Assembly: GCA_003490025.1 (NCBI GenBank)
Contig: DNJC01000153.1
Coordinates: forward strand, 927-64,926
DNA: 64,000 nucleotides
Source of the DNA: Geobacter sp.
GTDB lineage: Bacteria; Desulfobacterota; Desulfuromonadia; Geobacterales; Geobacteraceae
Reading direction: 5' to 3'
Shown: positions 57,724-64,000 of the stretch, one piece after another
Layout: each line of letters opens with the position of its first letter
Numbering within the stretch: the first letter of the stretch is position 1
Notes under the pieces: generated by a model
Databases searched by the model: none
Seen by the model: the letters and a program-made list of their open reading frames with translations, nothing else
Told to the model about the DNA's origin: nothing
Made by a program: the position numbers and the translations under genes

Positions 57724-59244
57724 ATGGGAATCGGGTGGTCAGCCGACAGCAGGAGCCGTCAAGATGCGACCGGAGCAGGGTGCGCTTCGCTGCTGCTGCA
57801 CGCCACGATGATCCTGGTACTGACCAGCACCTCCAGCTTCGACCCGCCTGTCGGGCGCGACCTGCGGCTGGACCTCTTCTGGATCATGCCGTCCCCCGCG
57901 CCGCCATCAGTCACCTCTCCAGAGCCGCACTCCGTCCCCTCGTCAGCACCGGCCGCTGCCGAGACAACTCGCGCGGCATCCCGGGCTGCAAAGGTTCCGG
58001 CGCATGCGCCCCGGATGCCGGATCTTTCTGACGAGGCAGTGCCGACCCACCTGGCAGATGACGGCACCTACATCGCCACCGAACCGCTCCGCACCGTTTC
58101 CCGCCAGGGAAAACCGGAGGCAGCCCCCGTGCGAAAAACGGTACGACTTCCGGCAACAGAACCGAGGCGAACCGGGGATGAGCCGCTCTCCGCAGACGCC
58201 GAATCTCCCTCCGTACCGGTGGCGGCGAGACGGGATGAGACGCCCGCAACCCCCATCGCGACGCCCCCCCCTGCCGATGTGGAAGGCGCCCGCAGCTCGA
58301 AACCTCCGGACCCGACACCTTGGGACCGTACAGTCCCGACGCCTTCGGCCGGTGCCGTTCCAACACCTCCGGCCGAAACTCCGACTCCGACTCCGACTCC
58401 GGCACCCGCCGCCTTGCCGCGTGTCGCAACGGCTCCCCCCTCTGAGCCCCCCAATCCCGTTGCGCCGACACAGCCCGAAGCCTTGCCGGCCCCGAGGCAC
58501 GCGCCTCCTTCCATGGAGCGGACCGTGTCCCGCGTTGTGGAAACCGGCGCAAGCCCGCAGCAGGAAATCTCGTCGGCGCTTCAGGCGACGAAAAAGCCGG
58601 CAGCACCACGGTCAGAGCCGGCAAAAGGCGCACAGCCCCTCCCCCAGCAGCCGGCCCAAACCGGAGCGCCCAGGAAGGAGGCGGCCAGAGTGCCGGACCG
58701 GACCCTGGAGGAGAAAGGGGATAAAACCAAGGCAACAAACAGTGCGGGAAGCGGCGAAAGTGGGATGGTCATACCGTCGCTGCACGGCGACCTGAAAATG
58801 CTGGTCCGGACGCAGAGCGGCGTCAGGCTCTCCGTAACTTTCAGGGAATACCCGAAAGCCCGTCGGGAAAAGACGCCGAGCAGGGCCGAGGCGAAGCGCG
58901 AACGGAGCGTCGTTCCCCTCTTCGCCAGAAGAAAGGACCAGACCAGGGAGGCGGTGATCGAGACGGCGGGCGAAGGTATCTACATCTTCAGCGCCGAAGC
59001 CGAGCACGGCGCGCCGGCCACGGCAACGTTCACCCTTAAGATATACGAGGCGGGGGCGAGGGAAAAAACGGCGAGGATCGGCCGCAGAAGCGTCTCGGGC
59101 AAGAAGGTGATCGCCAAGGTGCTGATGCCTGAGGGAATCCTCTGGGACGACGACACCGCCTTCACCGGGAGCATCGAGGACTCGGACAGCACCACGAAGT
59201 TCAACTCGGAGACCGGGCTGTACTGGAAGGAATACAACGACTGA
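57724..59244 (+). CDS. TonB-N-like, proline-rich envelope protein with unrecognised C-terminus
   Basis: 506 residues. One N-terminal membrane helix contains Ser22, His26, Leu33 and Ser37 (in ASLLLHATMILVLTSTS), the same S-x3-H-x6-L-x3-S spacing as the TonB helix that contacts ExbB/ExbD. A long Pro/Ala/Thr-rich linker (about 45-350, with TPTPTPTPAP-type runs) would span the periplasm. The C-terminal ~140 residues are a compact beta-rich domain (LKMLVRTQSGVRLSVTF, IYIFSAEAEHGAPATATFTLKIYEAG) without the TonB_C signature. No ExbB/D genes are nearby. The ribosome site is weak. Confidence 0.7.
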   Translation: MGIGWSADSRSRQDATGAGCASLLLHATMILVLTSTSSFDPPVGRDLRLDLFWIMPSPAPPSVTSPEPHSVPSSAPAAAETTRAASRAAKVPAHAPRMPDLSDEAVPTHLADDGTYIATEPLRTVSRQGKPEAAPVRKTVRLPATEPRRTGDEPLSADAESPSVPVAARRDETPATPIATPPPADVEGARSSKPPDPTPWDRTVPTPSAGAVPTPPAETPTPTPTPAPAALPRVATAPPSEPPNPVAPTQPEALPAPRHAPPSMERTVSRVVETGASPQQEISSALQATKKPAAPRSEPAKGAQPLPQQPAQTGAPRKEAARVPDRTLEEKGDKTKATNSAGSGESGMVIPSLHGDLKMLVRTQSGVRLSVTFREYPKARREKTPSRAEAKRERSVVPLFARRKDQTREAVIETAGEGIYIFSAEAEHGAPATATFTLKIYEAGAREKTARIGRRSVSGKKVIAKVLMPEGILWDDDTAFTGSIEDSDSTTKFNSETGLYWKEYND

Positions 59245-59270
59245 CAAAGAGAGCCGGAAGGAGGTCTGCC

Positions 59271-60029
59271 ATGCGTCCTGAAACGACCATCGTCATCGCC
59301 GCCTACAACGAGGAAGAGAGACTTCCGGGGTCGCTGGAGAAGATCCGTGCCTATCTCGCGGCAAGGGAAGCCGCGGCGGAGGTGATAGTGGTGGACGACG
59401 GGAGCAGCGATAAAACAGCTGACCTCGTCAGGAACCTTGCCCGGAGCATGCCGCAGCTGAGACTGATCAGCTACCCCGGGAACAGGGGGAAGGGGTACGC
59501 CCTCCGAAAAGGGGTCGAATCCTCCCGCGGCGAACTGGTGCTGTTGACCGACGCCGATCTCTCCACCCCGATAGAGGAGCTGGAAAAGCTGAAGCGGCAC
59601 ATCTCCAGGCAGTCATGCCAGATCGCCATCGGTTCGCGCGCGCTCCCCACGAGCGACATCGCGAAGGCCCAGACGGCCTGGCGCCGCGGCATGGGAAGAT
59701 TTTTCAACCTGATGGTCAGGCTCCTCGTCATCGACGGATTCAACGACACCCAGTGCGGCTTCAAGCTTTTTTCCGGCGATGCCGCGAGAGCCCTCTTCAG
59801 GGAGGCGTGCATCGACCGCTTCGCCTATGACGTCGAGATACTCTCCCTGGCCAGGGACAACGGCTACCGCATCACCGAGGTGCCGATCCGTTGGGAAAAC
59901 TCCCCCGCGTCCAAGGTGAACCCCGTCGTGGACTCGCTGCAGATGCTGGGGGACCTGGTCCGAATCCGTCTGGCCTCGCGCCCCAAACAGGATAAAGTAC
60001 TGGCCCCAATGGAGGATTTGGACCTTTAA
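59271..60029 (+). CDS. Glycosyltransferase family 2, polyprenyl-phosphate-sugar synthase-like
   Basis: 252 residues, AAGGAGG upstream. GT2 motifs of the DPM1/ALG5 group: TIVIAAYNEEERLPGSLE, IVVDDGSSDKTADLV, NRGKGYALRKGV and the metal motif LTDADLSTP; then IDGFNDTQCGFKLF and RFAYDVEIL. No C-terminal membrane helices. It should make polyprenyl-phosphate mannose, glucose or similar, the usual donor for GT-C enzymes such as the membrane protein at 56128-57690. Followed by a GC-rich hairpin. Confidence 0.88.
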   Translation: MRPETTIVIAAYNEEERLPGSLEKIRAYLAAREAAAEVIVVDDGSSDKTADLVRNLARSMPQLRLISYPGNRGKGYALRKGVESSRGELVLLTDADLSTPIEELEKLKRHISRQSCQIAIGSRALPTSDIAKAQTAWRRGMGRFFNLMVRLLVIDGFNDTQCGFKLFSGDAARALFREACIDRFAYDVEILSLARDNGYRITEVPIRWENSPASKVNPVVDSLQMLGDLVRIRLASRPKQDKVLAPMEDLDL

Positions 60030-60053
60030 ACACGGTTTGTTCTACGACCAAGC

Positions 60054-60090
60054 CGCCCGGCAGCAGAATACCTCAATACGCTGCCGGGCG
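60054..60090 (+). terminator. Hairpin after the GT2 gene (terminator-like, no T-run)
   Basis: Perfect 11-bp stem CGCCCGGCAGC (60054-60064) / GCTGCCGGGCG (60080-60090) with a 15-base loop. The downstream sequence is AAACTCCCC, so it lacks the usual T-tract. It sits between the envelope genes and the chemotaxis operon and may end or buffer the upstream transcript. Confidence 0.5.
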
Positions 60091-60181
60091 AAACTCCCCA
60101 CCTCTCCCCAATCTCCCCCCACGACAGTCCACAACTGCAATAAGACCTGGAAACTCCTGAAATAGCGTCCGACAATTTAAT

Positions 60182-60208
60182 TAAAGTTCGAGGCCTCGTG
60201 TCCGAAGA
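60182..60208 (+). promoter_or_regulatory. Candidate FliA (sigma-28) promoter of the chemotaxis operon
   Basis: TAAAGTTC (60182-60189), an 11-nt spacer and TCCGAAGA (60201-60208). The consensus is TAAAGTTT-N11-GCCGATAA, so the -35 is almost perfect, the spacing exact and the -10 matches at CCGA and the last A. The position about 90 nt before a chemotaxis gene fits. Confidence 0.5.
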
Positions 60209-60299
60209 GCAAGTCATGGGTTTTTTCAAAACACCGGTTGCGTTTTATTCCGACACCACTACCAAATGCCCATGAAAAACGTTAAAGGAGCGAAGCGAT

Positions 60300-60623
60300 T
60301 TGTCAGAACCATCTTTAATTAACAAAGGCGGCGTCGAACTCGGTGGGGCGTGGACGATGGAGCGGGCGGCAGAGCTGCAACGGCTCCTCGCAGACCAACT
60401 TTCAACGCTTGCGGAACTCGAACCGAGGCCGGAGCAGATAGATCTCAGCCTGTCCGACCTCTGCGACATCGACGCCTGCGGCTGTCAGCTGCTGCTGGTC
60501 TTCGTGGAGAATCTGAGGCGCCGCGGCATCGCCCCCGCCATGTGCGGGATGAGCGAGCTGGTCATGGAGAAGATCGCGCTGCTCGGGTTCGGGGAGCCCC
60601 TTGCCGGCACCTCCCTCTCCTGA
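60300..60623 (+). CDS. STAS-domain protein
   Basis: 107 residues starting at TTG (60300-60302) with AAAGGAG upstream. STAS/anti-anti-sigma fold: a first strand INKGGVELGGAWTMERAAEL, then IDLSLSDLCDIDACGCQLLL. The serine usually phosphorylated in SpoIIAA-like proteins (D-S-[ST]-G) is replaced by DACGC, so phosphoregulation is doubtful. Similar STAS proteins are found at the head of chemotaxis operons, with a scaffold or partner role. cheA follows after about 40 nt. Confidence 0.85.
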   Translation: MSEPSLINKGGVELGGAWTMERAAELQRLLADQLSTLAELEPRPEQIDLSLSDLCDIDACGCQLLLVFVENLRRRGIAPAMCGMSELVMEKIALLGFGEPLAGTSLS

Positions 60624-60664
60624 CTCAGTCTAAGGGCCGCAACATGAAAACGGAAGGAATCGGC

Positions 60665-62722
60665 ATGACTAGTTCAACCAAGCAACAGGGGGTAGACCTG
60701 ACCCGCTTCAACCAGGTCTTCTTCGAGGAATGCGCAGAGAACCTGACCGAGATGGAGCAGATCCTCATATCCCTGGGGGAACGGGAGCCCGATCAGGAGC
60801 AACTTAACGCCATCTTCCGCGCCGCCCATTCCATCAAGGGGGGAGCCGGCATCTTCGGGTTCGACGACATGACCGTGGTGACGCACGTCATGGAGTCGCT
60901 CCTGGACCTCCTGAGGAACCGCGAGATCCCGTACCGCCCGGACATGGTCGACCTGTTTCTCCAGGCGGGCGACGTCATCTCCATGCAGTTGGCAGGGCAC
61001 CGCGAGGGGAAGCCGGTAAGCCAGGAGGCGATAGACGAGGTGTGCGGCAAGCTGCGACAGATGATGGCGGAATGCGCCGGCAGGAAGACGGATCGTCCGG
61101 AGACGGCGCCGCTCCACCCTCCCCCGACGGAAGAACCGGCCGGACCGGTGGCAAGCCGTTACGAGCTGATCTTCACCCCCGACCCGGAGATATTCAGCCG
61201 GGGGATCCGGATGGAGAGCATCGTCTCGGAGCTCTGCGATCTGGCAATGCCCGGAGAGTTCGAGTGCCGCGCCGGGCTTTCGGAGATACCCGAACTGGAG
61301 GGATTCGACGCGGAACGCTGCCTCACACGCTGGGAGTTCAAGCTCGCCACCGCCGCGACGCGGGAACAGATCCTCGATGTCTTCATGTTCGTGGCCGACG
61401 AGGAGCAGTTGAGCATCGAGAAGTTGCCGCAGGAAACCGGGGGGGAGGCCGCCGAGGCCGCGCCGTTCCCCGAAGCCTCCCATGAGCCTCTCGAAGGGAG
61501 GCGCTCCTACGACCGCATCGAAACGGCGCCGGGGGCTTTCGGAAGGCGCGGCAATGAGACGGAATCGTCCATAAGGGTGAACGTAGCCAAGGTGGACCAG
61601 CTGATCAACGAGGTGGGGGAACTCCTCATCACCCAGGCGATGCTGGCGCAGATCGCGGTGGGGCTCGACCCGATACTGCACGAGGCGCTGCGAAAATGCG
61701 TGGAGCAGCTGGAGAGGAACACCAGGAACCTGCAGGGGAGCGTGATGTCCATCCGGCTGGTCCCGATCAGCGTCGTCTTCAACCGCTTTCCGCGCATGGT
61801 CCGGGAACTGGCCGCAAAGCTCGGCAAGTCGGTCGAACTGAAGACCAGCGGCGACAGCACGGAACTTGACCGCGGCCTGATCGAGAAGATCTCCGACCCG
61901 CTCACGCACCTGGTGCGAAACGCCCTGGATCACGGGCTGGAGCCCCCGGGGGTCCGCCTCGCCAACGGGAAGGAGGCGACCGGAACGCTGCAGCTGCACG
62001 CCTCGCAGGTCGGCGGGAGGATCGTGATCGACGTGATCGACGACGGCGCCGGTCTCGACCGCGACAGGATACTTGCCAAGGCGCAGCAGCAAGGGATCTC
62101 CTGCTCCGAAGCCATGAGCGACGAGGAGGTGTGGCAGCTCATCTTCGCCCCCGGTTTTTCCACCGCGGAGCAGGTGACCGACCTCTCCGGGCGCGGGGTC
62201 GGCATGGACGTGGTGCTCAGGAACGTCCAGGCGATCGGCGGGAGGGTGCATATCTCCTCGGAAGCCGGACGCGGCGCGCACATCACCATCAGCCTCCCGC
62301 TCACCCTCGCCATCCTGGAGGGGCTCTCGGTCGCCGTCGGCGGCGACAAATTCATCGTTCCGCTCAACGTGATCATCGAGTCGCTCCAGCCCAAGCCGGA
62401 CCAGTTGAAGAGCGTGAACGGCAGGGAGGTGGTCCAGGTGCGGGGAGACTATCTCCCCATCCTCAGGCTGTACCGACTCTTCGACCTCGAGGCGGAGGCG
62501 ACCCTGCCGGAGCGCGGCATCCTGGTGCTGGTCGAGGTGGACGGGGAAAAGGGCGCCATCATGGTGGATGCGCTCTTGGACGAGCAGCAGGTCGTCGTCA
62601 AAAGCATCGAGACCAACTACCGAAAGGTCGAGGGGAGCGCCGGGGCGACCATCCTCGGGGACGGGCGCGTGGCGCTGATCCTGGAGGTGACCGAGCTGTT
62701 CGCGATGCAGAGGAAGATTTAG
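60665..62722 (+). CDS. cheA: Chemotaxis histidine kinase CheA
   Basis: 685 residues from the ATG at 60665 (GGAAGGAA five bases upstream; an in-frame ATG at 60644 is an alternative). Order: P1 HPt domain with the phospho-accepting His55 (FRAAHSIKGGAG), a linker with a CheY/B-binding-like region (RYELIFTPDPEIF), P3 dimerisation, P4 HATPase with DPLTHLVRNALDHGLE, DDGAGLD and GRGVGMDVV, then the P5 CheW-like domain (LSVAVGGDKFIVPLNVI...). It is full length and all phosphotransfer and ATP sites look intact. No CheY is in the window. Confidence 0.96.
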   Translation: MTSSTKQQGVDLTRFNQVFFEECAENLTEMEQILISLGEREPDQEQLNAIFRAAHSIKGGAGIFGFDDMTVVTHVMESLLDLLRNREIPYRPDMVDLFLQAGDVISMQLAGHREGKPVSQEAIDEVCGKLRQMMAECAGRKTDRPETAPLHPPPTEEPAGPVASRYELIFTPDPEIFSRGIRMESIVSELCDLAMPGEFECRAGLSEIPELEGFDAERCLTRWEFKLATAATREQILDVFMFVADEEQLSIEKLPQETGGEAAEAAPFPEASHEPLEGRRSYDRIETAPGAFGRRGNETESSIRVNVAKVDQLINEVGELLITQAMLAQIAVGLDPILHEALRKCVEQLERNTRNLQGSVMSIRLVPISVVFNRFPRMVRELAAKLGKSVELKTSGDSTELDRGLIEKISDPLTHLVRNALDHGLEPPGVRLANGKEATGTLQLHASQVGGRIVIDVIDDGAGLDRDRILAKAQQQGISCSEAMSDEEVWQLIFAPGFSTAEQVTDLSGRGVGMDVVLRNVQAIGGRVHISSEAGRGAHITISLPLTLAILEGLSVAVGGDKFIVPLNVIIESLQPKPDQLKSVNGREVVQVRGDYLPILRLYRLFDLEAEATLPERGILVLVEVDGEKGAIMVDALLDEQQVVVKSIETNYRKVEGSAGATILGDGRVALILEVTELFAMQRKI

Positions 62723-62761
62723 GCGTAAGAGATTCGAGCAAGGAAAGGAGGCAGGAAAGTT

Positions 62762-63280
62762 ATGCAGACAGGTCACGGCAACACGGACCAGGCAACCGGC
62801 GACGCGTCGGAATACCTCACCTTCACGCTGGGAAGCGAGAGCTACGGGATCGACATCCTGAAGGTGCAGGAGATAAGGGGGTACGACTGCGTCACGCGGA
62901 TCGCCAACACCCCGGCGTTCATCAAGGGGGTGATCAACCTGCGCGGGGTGATCGTCCCCATCATCGACCTCCGCATCAAGTTCGACGTCGGCGAGGTCAC
63001 CTACCACGACTTCACCGTGGTGATCATCATCAACGTGATCGGGAAGGTGGTCGGGATCGTGGTGGACGGGGTCTCGGACGTGGTCGCGCTTCCGGCGCAG
63101 AGCATCAAGCCGGCGCCGGAACTGGGGGCGTCCCTCGACACCAGATACATCACCGGACTCGGCACGCTGAACGACGAGATGCTGATCCTGGTCGACATTG
63201 AGAAACTGATCGGCAGCGACGAGCTGCAGATGGTTGATAACACGGTGGAATATCCCGAAAGAGAGGCGGTGAACATATGA
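62762..63280 (+). CDS. cheW: Chemotaxis coupling protein CheW
   Basis: 172 residues, AAAGGAGG upstream. CheW core: YLTFTLGSESYGIDILKVQEIRG, TRIANTPAFIKGVINLRGVIVPIIDLRIKF, and VGIVVDGVSDVVALP, with about 15 extra N-terminal and a somewhat longer C-terminal stretch. It couples receptors to CheA. The stop overlaps the start of the receptor gene (ATGA at 63277-63280), so the three proteins should be made together. Confidence 0.96.
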   Translation: MQTGHGNTDQATGDASEYLTFTLGSESYGIDILKVQEIRGYDCVTRIANTPAFIKGVINLRGVIVPIIDLRIKFDVGEVTYHDFTVVIIINVIGKVVGIVVDGVSDVVALPAQSIKPAPELGASLDTRYITGLGTLNDEMLILVDIEKLIGSDELQMVDNTVEYPEREAVNI

Positions 63281-64000
63281 AAACTGCGGCATTTAGAGAC
63301 TGGAAGATCCTGACCAAGATAGTGAGCATCTCCGTGGCGACCATCGTGATGATGGTGCTGGGGGTCATGTTCTACGTGCTCCCCTTCATGCAGAAAAAAC
63401 TGATGGGCGAGAAGATGCAGGCCACCAAGGCGGTGGTCGAGGTCGCCTACAACATCCTGCAGAGCAACCTCGCCGCGGCAAAGGCAGGGACCAAGACGGT
63501 CGAGAAGGCGCAGGCCGACGCCCTGAAGCAGGTCTCGGAACTGAGGTACCACGGCAACGAGTACTTCTGGATCAACGACCTCGACACCAAGGTGCTCATG
63601 CACCCGATCAAGCCCGAACTGAACGGCAAGAGCCAGGCGGAGAACAAAGATCCCAACGGGAAGAGGATCTTCGTCGAATTCGTCAACGTCAGCAAGGAGA
63701 AGGGTGAAGGGGTGGTCGACTACATGTGGGCCAAGCCAGGCTCCTCGAAGCCGGTCGCCAAGATTTCCTACGTGAAGCTGATGAAGGAGTGGGGCTGGAT
63801 CGTCGGCAGCGGCATCTACGTGGACGACGTCGAGGCGCAGATGTTCAAGATGAAATGGCAGATCATCGGCGCCACCACGGCCCTTGCCCTGCTCATCTTC
63901 GCCTGCGCCTGGTTCGTGGCCCGAAAGATCAAGGAGGCGCTCGACCAGGCGATCGCGGCATCGAGGCGGATCGCCTCCGGCGACCTCACGGCGCAGATCG
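63277..64000 (+). CDS. Methyl-accepting chemotaxis protein, Cache type (3' end beyond window)
   Basis: About 241 residues are visible. A membrane helix (about 13-34) is followed by a periplasmic single Cache domain of the sCache_2 type (about 37-190) with the typical LRYHGNEYFWINDLDTKVLMHP and GWIVGSGIYVDDVEAQ. A second membrane helix follows (about 195-215, IIGATTALALLIFACAWFVA) and then the start of HAMP (KEALDQAIAASRRIASGDL). The signalling domain lies beyond the edge. sCache_2 receptors often sense small carboxylates, but the ligand cannot be inferred here. Confidence 0.93.
   Translation, partial: MKTAAFRDWKILTKIVSISVATIVMMVLGVMFYVLPFMQKKLMGEKMQATKAVVEVAYNILQSNLAAAKAGTKTVEKAQADALKQVSELRYHGNEYFWINDLDTKVLMHPIKPELNGKSQAENKDPNGKRIFVEFVNVSKEKGEGVVDYMWAKPGSSKPVAKISYVKLMKEWGWIVGSGIYVDDVEAQMFKMKWQIIGATTALALLIFACAWFVARKIKEALDQAIAASRRIASGDLTAQI

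Noticed and set aside
60674..63292. An 872-codon leftward open frame opposite cheA and cheW
   Set aside because: The rightward strand encodes complete CheA and CheW with all motifs; the antisense frame is compositionally biased (His/Asp/Val/Arg-rich) and lacks a ribosome site.

Overview
The window is about 62% GC. Its content points to a member of the Geobacteraceae (Geobacter / Geomonas / Citrifermentans-like, Desulfuromonadia). The main clues are several multihaem c-type cytochromes arranged with an outer-membrane beta-barrel, a Rieske/cytochrome b complex with a pentahaem partner, a GEMM-I riboswitch of the Geobacter cGAMP-like type, and a Flp/Tad pilus locus. I saw no tRNA, rRNA, CRISPR array or intact mobile element.

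Region 1 (1-7807, leftward) is one operon for a putative extracellular electron conduit. In order of transcription it encodes a ~15-haem exported cytochrome, an NHL-propeller lipoprotein, a pentahaem lipoprotein, a 663-residue outer-membrane barrel, a second NHL lipoprotein and a further cytochrome with at least eight haems that runs off the left edge. Region 2 (8395-14037) holds small housekeeping and unknown genes: a hypothetical protein, a DUF2318/HMA metal pair, a membrane histidine kinase with a ferredoxin, a decayed short-chain dehydrogenase, an exported hypothetical, and an ArsS-like radical SAM enzyme with an AhpD-like partner. Region 3 (14343-16718, rightward) is a Rieske / cytochrome b / pentahaem cytochrome c quinol-oxidising complex with a clear sigma-70 promoter.

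Region 4 (16734-22216, leftward) is a compact five-gene set: AsnB, AMP-forming acyl ligase, NadE-like amidase-ligase, acyl carrier protein and hexapeptide acyltransferase. It looks like a small acyl/amide-forming pathway attached to polysaccharide synthesis. Region 5 (22562-26217, rightward) begins with a GEMM-I riboswitch whose 3' arm is built into a terminator, followed by a secreted FN3/repeat protein and a secreted beta-helix (pectate-lyase-like) protein. Region 6 (26247-42426, leftward) is a sixteen-gene exopolysaccharide operon behind a near-consensus sigma-70 promoter. It has an initiating sugar transferase, WbpB/WbpD/WbpE-like amino-sugar enzymes, FemAB-like, Wza, Wzz, an ExeA-like ATPase with LysM, a CpsD-like protein, a DUF354 protein, an alpha/alpha-toroid protein, two GT2 enzymes, an O-antigen ligase/polymerase and a flippase. 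Several genes resemble exosortase-A-associated families, but no exosortase or PEP-CTERM protein is present here.

Region 7 (42641-60029) is a Crp/Fnr regulator followed by a Tad (Flp) pilus locus. The pseudopilin/TadG genes read leftward. Two tandem Flp pilins and cpaB-cpaC-cpaE-cpaF-tadB-tadC read rightward, then a 27-residue membrane peptide with an extreme Shine-Dalgarno, and a set of envelope genes (lipoprotein, barrel, DUF192, polytopic membrane protein, TonB-N-like protein, GT2). No prepilin peptidase was seen. Region 8 (60182 to the right edge) is a chemotaxis operon (STAS protein, CheA, CheW, Cache-type chemoreceptor) preceded by a FliA-like promoter.

Together the window links respiratory electron export, matrix polysaccharide and a surface pilus: the parts expected of a metal-reducing biofilm former. 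Start sites were chosen from ribosome binding sites by eye, and no database search was run.
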